This document shows, one piece after another, positions 48,005 to 60,028 of a stretch of 64,000 nucleotides of DNA (its first letter is position 1; every line of letters begins with the position of its first letter). The stretch is from Cokeromyces recurvatus (taxonomy: Eukaryota; Mucoromycota; Mucoromycetes; Mucorales; Mucoraceae), in assembly GCF_025118155.1 (NCBI RefSeq), contig NW_026251417.1, positions 248,001 to 312,000 on the forward strand, given 5' to 3'. The notes under the pieces were generated by a model. It did not search any database, was not told the DNA's origin, and saw nothing but the letters and a program-made list of their open reading frames with translations. The position numbers and the translations under genes were made by a program.

Positions 48005-50002
48005 ATGGTTGCAAAGAAAATGAGAGCACTTTATGACTGCTCTGCAGATGAGAGCGGTGAATTGTCTTTTAAAGAAGGTGACATTCTTGTAGATGTTGAA
48101 GAATCTGGGGAGGAAGGCTGGTATAAGGGAAGAATACAAAACACTTTAGAAATTGGCTTATTCCCATACAACTACGTTGAAGCATTACTCGATGAAGATG
48201 ATGGAAATAGTACAAACGTGTATAAAAAGAAACAGCAGGAGAACTCAAAAGATGTAGAGAACAATACAGAAAGCACATTACTTTTATCAAAATTTCCTGC
48301 ATTAGATGCTTTTGAGGCAGTAATGTCAAATGGAAAAATGGATTCAACTAAATTACCCTCTGCATGGAAGCCATTAACACCTACCTCAGATAATATTAAA
48401 CAAAGTTCGCCTGCTATAAAACCCAAGACAATATCATCCATAAACAAAAATGATACTATTGGTTCAAGTGTTAAAATAAATGATAATCCTTCAACTTTAG
48501 AAAAATCAAAATTAAAGCCTGTGGGGATAAATGACCAGGGAAATTCATCTATTCGGTTAAAGACCTATTCAACTTTGTCCACAGTTGATAACTCAGAGAA
48601 TCCTTTGAAGCCTTCTCAATTATTAAATGGAAGTAATAATAGCTCAAAAGATGCATTAGAGATTGCACTTTGTAAAAGCACATCAAAACCACTTTCTAAT
48701 ACTCGTATAAATTCGTTTAAAAAACAAGTTAACAATGACAATGGGGTAGCCTTAGCGGGAATGAATAGCATGAAGTTTAATAACAGGGGAAAAGATGACT
48801 TTCAAATATTAAAACCTTCACAAATTCGTCAAAAACAACAATCATCCTCTTCCCCTAAACCATTTGCATCAAAGTCGTTAACATTATCTAGTTCACCTAT
48901 ATTCATTTCTAAACCTTCTATTACGAAAAAGCCTTTCTTGACAAATGAAAATAATAATCCCAAGTCATCTACTGCAGGCTCAAAGCTAGATGCACTTGGC
49001 GTTTCTAATAATCCTATGCCACCTTTACCCTCACGCCCTGTATCTCTTGCTACTCGAAGATCACGTACTAGTAAAAGTTCATCTAGTTCTATTCATGACA
49101 AAAACCCAAAGGATGATTCTGTAAGGAACGCTGCCGATGTATCACCTATTAAAAAATTAACAGAAAAGACGCCACCTAAAATCCAAAAACCAAAACCTCA
49201 AATTACATCACCCTCACCATCACTGCCTAAACTTCCTCAAAGGTTAAAAAGTCGTAGTGCATCAAACCCTCCGCCTATTCGACCTAAACCTTCAGATATG
49301 TCATCCATAGATGTCCTACTAAATAGAAATAATGCCAAGAATCAAAATTCAGCTATCTTAAAATCAGCTGCACCCCCGCCTATTACAGCCAAAAAGCCAT
49401 CATTTCAAAATACCAAATCTAATAGCGATATCAATATTACTCACTTAAAGCCTAAATCAATTCCTAAATTACCTACTCGAATCAATAATATAAATCCATC
49501 TGCTCTAATGAATAGAGGTAGATCAGCAACAAGTCCAATATCAAAAAGTAACATTCCTACAGATTGGACAGCCCCGCAATCTAATACTTGTTTGAATTCA
49601 GTTGCTCTCAATAAAGAGAATGACACTAAATCAACTACACACTCTGTTCTAGCTTCAGAGAATCCTCCTAGTGTTACTGCAACTATAGGTACTATTACCA
49701 CTGATAAAAGCAAAAAGAAATCGATACCACCACCACCACCACCACCTTCTAGACCCCCAAAAAGTAGCTTAAATAATAATGCATCAAAGCATCGTTATGA
49801 TATTTTATTTGATGATATTCAAGATAACGGTTATGTAGATGGAGAAACTATACATTTTATTTGGTCAAAAAGCAAACTTTCAAATGAAAATTTAGCCCGT
49901 ATTTGGCGTGAGTGTGGACCAGATCCAAAAGGATTATTGGATAGACAATCATTCTTTGATGGCATGACCAAAATAGATGAATTATTATCATCAAAACAAT
50001 AA
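48005..50002 (+). CDS. SH3 and EH domain adaptor, probably endocytic
   Basis: Intron-less, 665 residues. The SH3 domain lies at residues 5-62 (MRALYDCSADESGELSFKEG, then GWYKGRIQ and GLFPYNYVE). A long Ser/Pro/Lys-rich disordered middle contains many class-type proline motifs (PPLPSRP, LPKLPQRLK, PPPIRPKP, KKSIPPPPPPPSRPPKSS). A C-terminal EH-like domain (about 595-662) reads YDILFDDIQDNGYVDGETIHF, followed by LSNENLARIWRECGPDPKGL and FFDGMTKIDELL. EH domains bind NPF peptides and SH3 domains bind proline motifs, so the layout suggests a scaffold in actin-linked endocytosis. I do not recognise a named orthologue. Confidence 0.85.
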   Translation: MVAKKMRALYDCSADESGELSFKEGDILVDVEESGEEGWYKGRIQNTLEIGLFPYNYVEALLDEDDGNSTNVYKKKQQENSKDVENNTESTLLLSKFPALDAFEAVMSNGKMDSTKLPSAWKPLTPTSDNIKQSSPAIKPKTISSINKNDTIGSSVKINDNPSTLEKSKLKPVGINDQGNSSIRLKTYSTLSTVDNSENPLKPSQLLNGSNNSSKDALEIALCKSTSKPLSNTRINSFKKQVNNDNGVALAGMNSMKFNNRGKDDFQILKPSQIRQKQQSSSSPKPFASKSLTLSSSPIFISKPSITKKPFLTNENNNPKSSTAGSKLDALGVSNNPMPPLPSRPVSLATRRSRTSKSSSSSIHDKNPKDDSVRNAADVSPIKKLTEKTPPKIQKPKPQITSPSPSLPKLPQRLKSRSASNPPPIRPKPSDMSSIDVLLNRNNAKNQNSAILKSAAPPPITAKKPSFQNTKSNSDINITHLKPKSIPKLPTRINNINPSALMNRGRSATSPISKSNIPTDWTAPQSNTCLNSVALNKENDTKSTTHSVLASENPPSVTATIGTITTDKSKKKSIPPPPPPPSRPPKSSLNNNASKHRYDILFDDIQDNGYVDGETIHFIWSKSKLSNENLARIWRECGPDPKGLLDRQSFFDGMTKIDELLSSKQ

Positions 50003-50006
50003 ATTA

Positions 50007-51567
50007 TTACCCTTGAGAAATGATACTATTTTTTCTAGTTTTAACTTGTATAAATAATTTTATGGGTCTATTAAATGCTTGACTGATTTGTTTTCTTGCT
50101 TTTTCAATCACGGTGTCGATAATACGACCATTTTGACCAATCACAATCTTTTGTTGACTATCTCTTTCTACATATACATGTTGATCAATGCGTAATGTGC
50201 CATCCTTTAAGACTGTCCATCCAGCATTTTCCTGCTTTAACATGTAAGGAAGATATTGGTGTAAACGCTTAAAAAGTTCAATTCGAATTATTTCCTCTAC
50301 GCGTTTTAAATCAGACATTTCTGTCTTTTGATCTGCTGGAAATATCCAAGGCTTTGCTGGAGATTCTTCAAATAATATGTTCTATAACTTGAAATGTTAA
50401 ATAGATAGATAGATAATCTAGTTTTACAAGTAAAATAAAATAAAATAAAACTACCTTAATAGTCTCTATCCCTTCGTTGTTAATAGCTGTTATATCTAAT
50501 GTTCTTTTAAAATGTGAATAACCACTGTTATATCTATCTTTTACTTCTTTTAACAACTCATTGTCTTCATTTATCAGATCCATCTATTTAAGGGGAAAAA
50601 AAAATTAATAATTTCTCTTTTAAATATATACATGGATAAATAAGCATTGAACTTACCTTGTTAAATATCAAGGTTGCTGGAATATGAACATTTTGTAATT
50701 GCTTTAATATAAATTCTTCGACTTTACGAGCCTGTGGTTGAAGAGATCGTTGAGCATCAACAACAACAAGAACTACATATAACAAAAAAAAAAATCGTTA
50801 TAATACTATAAATGCATATAAATGAATATATACAGATATTTACTGTGATCTGCTTCATCTAAAGATCGCCATGAAGAAGTTGCCAATGTACGATTCATTT
50901 TTGCATGATTACGATCTGGAATAACACCAGGTGTATCTAAAAAAACAACCTGATAATCATTCTCTGTAAGAATCCCTACAACCCTCTCTCGAGTTGTATG
51001 TGCTTTTTGAGAAACCCCTGAGATCTAATTAAAAGAATTAACCTTTCTCTTTCTCTCTCTTAAATAATAGTAGATTTACCTCTTCACCAATAAGCTTATT
51101 AACTAACGTCGATTTCCCAGCATTAGCAGGTCCAATAAGCGCTACCTTCAATAGGTGTGGATTGTTGGGCTGTACAATAATTTTCGGTACTTTAATTAAA
51201 CGTTCATTAATACCTGCTGGTTTTCTCATCCTTAGTTTGGGTTTTTTAATGGTTGAAGTCGATGAGATGCGTTCAGAAGTATCGAGCTCGATCAATTGTT
51301 CTCGTAATGTATTTGATAATAAAGACGATTGATTACTCTTTTGCACTTGTTGCTTTGAAGTTTTTAAAGAATTGGTTGATTTGATGAGAGGAATACCAGC
51401 TCGATGCTTTGCACGGTTCATAATTGCGTAAGAACGATATAAAACACATTCTGTCGAAATAAGAATCAGCTTATTAATCCCTAATTTTGTTTTGTTTTAT
51501 TTTTTTTTCTATTATTACCCAAGTTTATAGTTGGACAAAACTTCTTATATAAAAACACACGATTCAT
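50007..51567 (-). CDS. ERA-type GTPase, probably mitochondrial (ERAL1-like)
   Basis: GTPase that chaperones small-subunit rRNA. Exon 1 is 51519-51567 (MNRVFLYKKFCPTINL) and joins in phase to 51450 (ECVLYRSYAIMNRAKHRAG); the Arg/Lys-rich start without acidic residues looks like a mitochondrial presequence, so I prefer this ATG to the one at 51421. G1 is GPANAGKST, the TTRERV switch and DTPG (G3) follow, and NKMD (G4) is formed across an intron. The C-terminal KH domain has IGQNG (the GxxG loop) in exon 50007-50370. About 400 residues. Ends five bases from the stop of the convergent SH3/EH gene, so the two transcripts must overlap. Confidence 0.92.
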
Positions 51568-52450
51568 TGTATCAACTATATAAAAAAGAAAAAAAAAAAA
51601 AAAAAGAAAAAGAAAAAGAAAAAGAAAAGGGGGCGGGGTAGTAATAGAGGTTGTCAGCAGGGGAGATATTACATAATTTAGCTGTTAATTGCTTTAGATA
51701 AAAAAAATTATAGCAAAGAATAGCGTAATATGGAACACTGTAGAGAATACGTATTATATTTAATGAATATATAACTTTACAAGTTTATAGCAATCGCAAA
51801 GATTTCTTTTATTCTCTCAAAGATTATAAATTGTTATAAAATCCGGAGCTAGAATGTTGATGATGCCAAAAAAAAAAAATAAATAAATAATGTATACAAG
51901 TTAATCAATTTTGAAAAAAGAAAGAAGATGAGTAGAATTTACAAGACAAAGAGAAAAACATTTGTAGAATTATGGCTTTAAGCGACTTTTGGAAGATGAA
52001 TAAGTTAGTCCTCTTCTGTTGTTCACCAAGCTCTTAATTATAATATCCTGTCTTAAAATAATGGTTTTCCATTGGTCTAAAAAAATTAATTTGAATTGTT
52101 CAAAAAAAAAAAAAAAAAAAAAATATGTGTGAAAGTAATATACTTCATTCTTCTGCTTTCACCTTTCAGAAAAGGCTTAATAATAGATAAGTATGTATCA
52201 TTTGAAAAAATAAATAAAAAAAAATAAATAAATAGTATATCCCATTTTCAGCCATGACTTGAAATTCCCTATGGTTCAACAAACTGTAGAATTTTGTCTG
52301 TTATGTCTTGTTAATGAAAAAAGAAAAAAAAAATTTTTTTTTTCTAATGTTGAAAATGAGGAATGAATAATTGTTAATTAAACAAACTGTACATTAACTA
52401 TTTTTTTTCTTTCTTTCTTTATTTTTTTTTCTTATCCTTACTTTATAGAA
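51568..52450. promoter_or_regulatory. Divergent upstream region of ERA GTPase and RPL21
   Basis: 883 bp between two start codons, with several A/T homopolymer runs (for example 52100-52122) and a T-rich stretch (52400-52432) directly before the RPL21 ATG. No coding exon seen. Confidence 0.4.
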
Positions 52451-53137
52451 ATGCCTCACTCATTTGGTCGTATGTATTGAATTTAGATAATGCCAAAAAT
52501 GTACATGTAAAAAACTAAATATTATATTTATTTTAGTTCGTGCTCGTACCCGCCACATGTTCTCTCGTAACTTCAGAGAACATGGTGTTATTCCTCTCTC
52601 CACTTACTTGAAGACCTATAAGGTCGGTGACATTGTTGATATCAAGGCCAATGCTGCTGTCCAAAAGGGTATGCCTCACAAGTTCTACCATGGGTAAGTT
52701 TCCATACCGTTTTATTATGTAGATAGATAGATATTAATAGATACTATTCTATAGCCGTACTGGTGTTGTTTACAACGTCACCAAGTCTGCTGTTGGTGTC
52801 ATTGTTCACAAGAGAGTTGGTAACCGTTATATGGAAAAGCGTGTTAATGTTCGTGTTGAACATGTTAAGCACTCCAAGTGTCGTCAAGAATTCTTGGATC
52901 GTGTTGCTGCTAACGCTCAAAAGAAGAAGGAAGCTAAGGCTGCTGGTGGTAAATAGATGAGTTATTATATAAAGAGACTAATGTGTATAGATTATTGAAC
53001 ATTCATTTTTCTTTTTTTGTATAGTTTCTTTTAACCTTAAGAGAATCCCTGCTCAACCTCGTGAAGCTCGTCATGTCTCTACCAAGGGTAATGTTCCCCA
53101 AACTATTGCCCCCATTGCTTATGAGACTCTAATTTAA
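52451..53137 (+). CDS. RPL21: Ribosomal protein eL21
   Basis: Large-subunit protein of the cytosolic ribosome. Four exons: 52451-52469, 52537-52693, 52755-52948 and 53025-53137, in phase, about 160 residues. It reads [74 protein letters not shown] and [20 protein letters not shown]. Codons are strongly biased (GTC, AAG, GGT, ATC), unlike the AT-ending codons of most neighbours, as expected for a highly expressed gene. Confidence 0.97.
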
Positions 53138-53262
53138 TTAAATAAAAAACTATTGCAAGTACAAAGTATGAAATAAACCAATCATTTTTATTGTTTTATG
53201 AATATTCGGAATCGGCTTTTATCCATATTCAACTATAATGGCGGAGACCCTAAATAATTACA

Positions 53263-53268
<6 letters not shown>

Positions 53269-53304
<36 letters not shown>
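53269..53304. repeat. Poly(A) tract between RPL21 and RIM2
   Basis: Thirty-six A in the gap between the two tandem genes. Confidence 0.95.
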
Positions 53305-53307
<3 letters not shown>

Positions 53308-53419
53308 TTCAAGGACCCCTTTCTCTTTTTTTTTTTTTTTTTGTCTTTTTCATTATACCTTCCTCTTTTTCCCTTTTATCAAAAAAAGAAAAAAAAAAAG
53401 GACAATTTTAATTACATCA

Positions 53420-53692
53420 ATGACTACTATTACTGCTACAGCTACTACTACCTCTACTACGCTTCATCAATTATCTAATATTGAAAGACCAAAATTAAAG
53501 GATTCAAAATCTTATATCCATTTCATAGCAGGAGGGTAAAGTATGATGGTTAATAAATAAAGTAAAGGGAAGCAAAATGGCTTAAATATAAATGTATAGT
53601 GTAGGTGGTCTTGCTGGAGCTGTATGCACATCGCCTTTAGATGTCGTAAAAACTAGATTACAAGTAAGTCTTTTTTTTTTGATAATCTCTTG

Positions 53693-53745
<53 letters not shown>

Positions 53746-53889
53746 TATCTACTAATATCACTCTCATTCTATAAAGTCAACGTTTTATCAACAAACTTTT
53801 AGGCAACCTAGTATTCATAGACATGGATTGATTTTTGGACATTTTATTGAAACAGGGAAACTGTTAATGTAAAACGAAAAATAATAATG

Positions 53890-53932
<43 letters not shown>

Positions 53933-54868
53933 AGAGAGAGAGAGAGAAAGAGAGAAGTAAACTGATACATGTATATATATTGAATCGATATAGGCGCATC
54001 AAGCAAATAGAAGGATTTAGAGGATATTTTAAAGGGTTGGGGCCTAATCTTATTGGGGTTATTCCTGCTAGATCAATTAACTTCTTTACCTATGGAAATG
54101 GTAAGAAATTCTTTACTGAATTAAATCAAGGGAAAGAAACTACTGCTGTACATTTAATTTCTGCGGCTACTGCAGGTAAAGAAATGAAAGAGGGGATAAT
54201 TGAAGAAAATTGTATTTATTTAATTTTATTTCTAGGCATTGTTACATCTACAGCAACAAATCCAATTTGGGTGATTAAAACACGATTACAGTTAGAAGGA
54301 GTCAATAATAGAATGCGAAAATATGGTAATAGTCTTGAATGTCTTTCTCAAATTCTTCGTGAAGAAGGTGCCCGTGGATTATATAAAGGGATGAGTGCAT
54401 CCTATTTAGGTAAATAAGAAAAAAAAAAAAAAGAGTGTAGCAAGGAGAGACATTAATATATATAATTTAGGTGTTATTGAGGGTACTATTCAATGGGTTA
54501 TTTATGAAAATTTGAAAAGGAAATGGTGCAGCTCAAAGAACGATCATCAAAAGTTGATTGGTGGTAAAACAATACAAGATTGGGCAGGCCATTTAGGAGC
54601 AGCTGCCACATCTAAATTTGTGGCTGCCTGTATTGCTTATCCACATGAAGTTATTCGTACAAGACTTAGACAACCTGCAGAAAATGGCATACACAAATAT
54701 ACCGGCCTATTTCAATGCTTGCGTCTTGTTGTAAAAGAGGAAGGTATCGTTGCATTATATGGTGGTATGACTGCTCATTTAATGAGAGTTGTTCCTAATG
54801 CTGCTATCATGTTCTTTTGCTACGAAGCCATTGTTCAAAAATACGGTCATCAAAAACCTTCATTATAG
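53420..54868 (+). CDS. RIM2: Mitochondrial pyrimidine nucleotide carrier RIM2 (SLC25A33/36 type)
   Basis: Inner-membrane carrier exchanging pyrimidine nucleotides. Starts at 53420 (MTTITATATTT). Three carrier repeats have the signature Px(D/E)xx(K/R): SPLDVVKTRLQ, NPIWVIKTRLQ and YPHEVIRTRLR. The words YFKGLGPNLIGVIPARSINF and FTYGNGK are typical of RIM2 orthologues, and the Trp in NPIWVIK is a known feature of this subfamily. Two introns contain extreme poly(A) tracts (50 and 40 nt), which isolate the exon STFYQQTFRQPSIHRHG at about 53778-53871. About 360 residues, complete. Confidence 0.93.
53693..53742. repeat. Poly(A) tract, 50 nt, RIM2 intron
   Basis: Fifty A in the sense strand, downstream of a GTAAGT donor. 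Confidence 0.95.
53890..53929. repeat. Poly(A) tract, 40 nt, followed by (GA)n, RIM2 intron
   Basis: Forty A and then a GA repeat (53930-53955) in the next intron of the same gene. Confidence 0.95.
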
Positions 54869-56137
54869 ACTGATTCATTTTCACTTTTTTTTTTCTTTGC
54901 TTTATTTATTATCATTTATCCATTCTCTCACTCTCTTTTTCTTTGTACATTTTTATATATCTTGTCTAATCTTATCTGTCAAAATAATTTCACAAGAAAA
55001 AAAAAATACATATTTTTTATATACAAATAAAGTGTTGCACTTTATAATAAAACCAGTACTATAGGAGTGTCGTACAATTAATAATTTAGACATCAAGTTT
55101 TTTGATGTGGGTCAGTGTCACTTGATCTATTATGGCTCTTAAGCGCCAAAGAAGACATTCAAAGTGGCCTTATTATTCTTGAAAACAATGTAAAATAAAA
55201 AACATGATACATATCTGTAATGACAGTGGTTTTCAAATATTGCTGAGGATGATGATGACCCATTAGCCCATAGTGACTGTCTTCTCTTTTTCTTTTTGGG
55301 AGGAATACTCACTTGTAGCACAAGAGAGCAAGCAATAAAAAGATTTAAGAGAGACTCTTACTTCAATAGTAGATATATATATATAATAACTTAACTTAGA
55401 AAACTCTGGAATTGAATGATTTGAATATGAATAGAATTGTTAGGCTCTAGATGAGTCAACAAATCCACAATAGGGAGGGGAGGGGCAATAAAGTCTAATA
55501 ATAGGTGGTGATACTTGACAAAATAAATTGCTAAATTTAATATTGTGAAGGTGAGAGTGTTCATAAAAGTGCATGATAATAGCTACTCGAAATAACTTTG
55601 ATGTAGTAATTTGATATGAATGATGAGCATGTATCTTATTTAGAAAAAAAAAAAAATGACGAAGTCAGAAGGAGAATAGGAAAGCTTCATACAGTAAGCT
55701 TTTAATGAGAATTGGCTATTTGTCCAAATGACTGTTGGTATTGAGAGATAAATGATCGCTTGATAGACTAAAGTAGTGTTCGTTGCTAGAGAGGTTAGGA
55801 ACTAAAGAACGCTCAACCGTTAGGCCTCCTGCGTAATCCATTTGCGAATTTTCTATTAGATCGGATATTTATAAGGTAGGTTAAGATACAGTCGTCGGGA
55901 TTGAACCCAAGGAATGGAAAATAGGTTAGATCTAGTAGCTACTAAACGTACCTTAGAAGTTGTATCATCTTGCAACTCATATTATTTTTTTTTTTTTATT
56001 ATTATTATTTTATATTCTTATGTCTAAACATTAACAATTATATAAAGTTAGTTCTCCGCATACAAAAATACTGTTATAGCCTTTTATACACATCCAATAC
56101 TTTTTTTTTTCTTTTTTACACATTTCAACTATATATA
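54869..56137. other. Gene-free region with pol III-like motifs
   Basis: The 3' flank of RIM2 is T-rich. On the minus strand, GGGTTCAATCCCGAC (55873-55887) resembles a tRNA T-arm/B box, and GGAGGCCTAACGGTTGAGCG (55817-55836) resembles an A box, but B lies upstream of A in that orientation and no cloverleaf forms. No protein-coding exon seen. Confidence 0.45.
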
Positions 56138-56380
56138 ATGACACCTACTATTGTTAATTCAGATGATGCTTCAGATAATTTAGATTTCGATTTACAGAAA
56201 ATGTTGAAGGATATGGAAAATACCGAAGAATTAATGAATGAAATTGAAGCTAAAGCCGATTTACTACAATCTAAAATCAATGTACTTTTAGCTGAAGTAG
56301 GTCCATTACCAAATCCATCTCTGATGCTTGACAATGAAAAGAAAGAAGAACCTAAGAATAACAATTCAAATAAAGATTAA
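56138..56380 (+). CDS. Small coiled-coil protein of unknown function
   Basis: Single exon, 80 residues, preceded by an A/T-rich leader. It starts MTPTIVNSDDASDNLDFDLQ and continues with a likely coiled coil (MLKDMENTEELMNEIEAKAD, then LLQSKINVLLAEV, with hydrophobic heptads) and a polar tail KKEEPKNNNSNKD. The acidic, regular heptad pattern and clean start support a real gene. I do not recognise the family. Confidence 0.6.
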   Translation: MTPTIVNSDDASDNLDFDLQKMLKDMENTEELMNEIEAKADLLQSKINVLLAEVGPLPNPSLMLDNEKKEEPKNNNSNKD

Positions 56381-56714
56381 ACTTAATCAAGAAAAAAATA
56401 ATGTGGAAAAAAAAACATATTCAGCATAATAATCACATGCATACACATGTATATTGAATGAAAGATGATTGTATACCTTATACAATTGGAATTATTTTTA
56501 AGGATAAATAAGCCAGATTGATCAATTAAAATAAACTATAAATTGTTAATGTTTTGTAAACAGGTTCTCTTTTTTTTTTTTAAAGAAAAAAAATTGTGTC
56601 AAGTCTATATGCGTTTCTTTTTTTTTTATCTTCAATATAAAATATGTTTTTTTTTTTTTCTATTTCGGTTTTCTTTCTGTTTTTGTTAAATTATATTTTC
56701 TTAAATTTATAAAC
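56381..56714. other. Intergenic region
   Basis: Short gap with T runs (56570-56580, 56619-56628, 56648-56659). It holds the PPE1 promoter; no exon seen. Confidence 0.45.
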
Positions 56715-58118
56715 ATGTCATCATTACAAAAAGAAATGTTCAAAAAATCAGCCTTACCATCTCTTGATAGTTTGAGAGAAGAAGGGTAAAAAGAAAAAAG
56801 AGAGAAGAATTAATAAAATGGTTACATTTGCTTATTTATCATTTATGAATAGTTTTAATGAACAACAAACAAGACAACACCATTCTAGTCGTAAATATTC
56901 CCCAGGGCAATGGAATGAATACTTTGAAGAAAGCTTAGATGTTGTAATTCCAAATACACAAGATATATCCTTTATTACAAATAATATTATTGTTGTATTA
57001 TATATTTATATATTTGTATATCCTTAACTGTAAGCATACACCTTTCGTATTTATAAAAATAATCCTAGCAAAAGAAATGGGCCTATCTTTTTTATGCACC
57101 ATGGTGCTGGATCTTCTGCTTTAACATTTGGTTTAGTAGCAAAACATATCAAAGACTTGACTCAAGGAGAATGTGGTGTTATTGCTTTTGATTGTCGTGG
57201 TCATGGTGCATCTAAAACGACTGTTTTCGATAGCGATTTTTCTTTAGATACATTAACCATGGATTTGATGCATATTATAAAAGAAACGATTCATGAGGAT
57301 CAGGATATTATTCTTGTTGGCCATAGGTGTGTGTGTGTGTGTGTGTGTGTGTGAAGAAAAAAAAAAGGGGGGAGAGAGAAGGGGAAGATGAGAAGAGTAT
57401 CTTTGCTTAATAATTTCCCTTTTTTTTTTTTTCTTTAATGGAATAGTATGGGTGGCTCTGTTGTTGCTAACACAGCTTATCAAAAAAAGATAAAAAATAT
57501 TACAGGAATTGCTATACTAGATGTTGTTGAAGGCTCTGCTATGGATGCATTGACGTCTATGACTAAAGTTTTACATTCAAGACCAAAGACATTTGATTCA
57601 TATGAACAAGCAATTGAATGGAGGTAAGCTTCTGAAATTTGTTCTGATAACTATTAACATTTAATAATAATAATAAGTCTTCGGACAGATACTGTACGTT
57701 GCAAGGAGTCTGCGTCTCTTTCTATCCCAGCATTACTTGAACCTACTTCAAGTAATAAATTGAAATGGATTACGGATTTAATAAAGACACAGCCTTTTTG
57801 GTCTGAATGGTTTCAAGGATTAAGCGAAAAGTTTTTAAATTCAGGCACTGCAAAATTGTTGTTATTAGCGGGAACAGATAGATTAGATAAACCATTAACT
57901 ATAGCTCAAATGCAAGGTAGGCTAATAATATACATGAATAAGTTATAAAAAAAAAGTCTTATTGTTATTTGAATATGATAGGTAAATTTCAATTAAATAT
58001 CTTTCCTGATGCAGGTCATTTTTTGCAGGAGGATGCATCTTTAAAGACTGCAAGTTGTTTAGTAGAATTCTGGAAAAGAAACCAACGTTTAGTTTTACCT
58101 CCTAAAGTTAAAGTATAA
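56715..58118 (+). CDS. PPE1: Protein phosphatase methylesterase PPE1 (PPME1)
   Basis: Alpha/beta hydrolase that removes the C-terminal methyl ester of the PP2A catalytic subunit. Starts at 56715 (MSSLQKEMFKKSALPSLDSL). Exons then give YSPGQWNEYFEESLDVVIPN, the oxyanion region HHGAGSSALTF, AFDCRGHGASK and the nucleophile elbow GHSMGG, whose Ser codon is split by an intron with a (GT)n tract (57326-57352). Later come LDVVEGSAMDALTSM (a PPME1 hallmark), LLLLAGTDRLD and the catalytic His in FPDAGHFLQED. Ends KVKV at 58118. About 350 residues. Confidence 0.95.
57326..57352. repeat. (GT)n microsatellite at a 5' splice site
   Basis: The intron splitting the PPE1 catalytic Ser codon begins with GTGTGTGT..., so the donor itself is part of the dinucleotide repeat and its exact phase is not fixed by sequence alone. 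Confidence 0.85.
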
Positions 58119-58417
58119 ATAAATATATGTGTAGAGACTCTATTATGCATTCAGTTTATTCGAATTTAGAACACCTTTTTGTATCTATTATCTTGGAGTT
58201 ATATAGGCATTAAAATAGAAATGAGAATGTGTAGTTTGGTAAAACATGGTTATCAAAAATAAACGAATTTATAATAAATATAAAGTATAACGGAATCGTT
58301 ATTATTTGACATGAAGATAAGATCATGGTATAGTAGATATAGTGTGTGTGTGTGTGTACTCTTTTAATAGACATTTAATGTCATATATAAAGCAAACATA
58401 AAAAGTTGATAATAGTT

Positions 58418-59986
58418 TTATAGCTTGTAAATAATTGTTTTATCTTCTTTATCCGTTAAATCCAAATAAACACTTGGCTTCTCAACATACGGATTCGCTA
58501 ATCTGTAAATATTTTGTCGTCTCATTAATATATAAAGAAGGATAATACAAGCAATAATAACTAGATTAGATGCTCCGTATCCAAACATAGCACCTATGTA
58601 TTTGGGAGCTTGATCCTCAGTCATCACAAGAGGGCCAACAAAATTGCCAATCGTCATTGCTACCATAATAACGCCATTATAGAAGACCTTTTTTGTATAG
58701 CCTGATACATTGTTGGAAACTAATGTTTGCACAAGTGCATTAACGCCTGTCATTGACCAACTGAGATAGAAGCCAAGGATTTTAGGTCTTCCTGGAATAG
58801 TGGCCATAAGGATACAGCCTAAGAAGGAAATATAGGCCATAAAGATAGCAGTTAGGCAATTTTGTTTGATTCGATGAGCAATTAACACTGATCCCATAGC
58901 AAAAAGTGCAGCAGCAACACCATTTGGAATTTGAAGAATGATAGAAGTAATTGGCTAAAGAAGTACATAAGATATATATATATACAAACATATGTATGTA
59001 TGTATGTATGTAATATGATATATATTATTTTACCGTAAAACCAAGTCCCTCTACTAATAATGTACTAAATGTAACCAGCCCTCCATTCTGTGCACTATTT
59101 AAAATATTGACAAGGAATACTAGCCATAAACGAGGTTCTCTAATCGCTTCCCATATTTGCTCTTTTTTAATCTTCTTGCTTCTGACGACATTATTATCAT
59201 TAGTTCTTTCTTCCACTATTTCTTTTTCTTTTTCATTTAATCTTAGTAATTTATGATGAGGATTATCAATTAAAAAGAAAAATACCAAGATACCAATAAG
59301 AACTGTTCCTATACCAAATACAATATATCCCCTTATAATATATATATGTATGTATGTTAAATTAAAAGAATAAACTATGCTTTTAATTCTCTTTTACCAA
59401 CGCCAGGCACGAAAACCAGCAACACCATCCAATTGAGCTAAGCCATAAGCAACAAGGACACCAAAAACAGTGCCCATACCAGTGCTAACGCCAAGAAATC
59501 CCCAGCATCTTGATTGTTCTGATTTACGATAGAGTGTATTCATGATAATATAAATACAAGGATAAGTGACTCCTTCAAATAAACCTAATAAAAACCTGAG
59601 TCCAAGTAATTGACCAAATGAGTTACAAGCTGCAGTCAGCCCCATTACAACACCCCAAATAATTAAAACAGAACCAAGGTAACGACTAATAGGTAATCTT
59701 TGAATTAAATAGTTATTGGGTACCTGTATATATGCATAAATATATATATATATATGTGTGTGTGTGTATAAGAGAAGGATTACATAATTATGCTACAGTA
59801 GCTAAGATCTCTTTTTTTTTTTTTTTTTTTTTTTGTACCTGACAAATCAAATAGCCTAGATAAAAAATAGAGCCTAACCAACTGAATTGACTTCCAGATA
59901 GATGTGCATCTTCCATGATGCCAAGTACCGCTGCTACACTTAGTGCAGATTTATCACAAAACTACAAAATAACAATTTTTTTTTTT

Positions 59987-60028
<42 letters not shown>

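Noticed and set aside
55139..55321. 60-residue minus-strand frame near 55.2 kb
   Set aside because: Low-complexity Lys/Ser runs, no homology signal, no splice partners.
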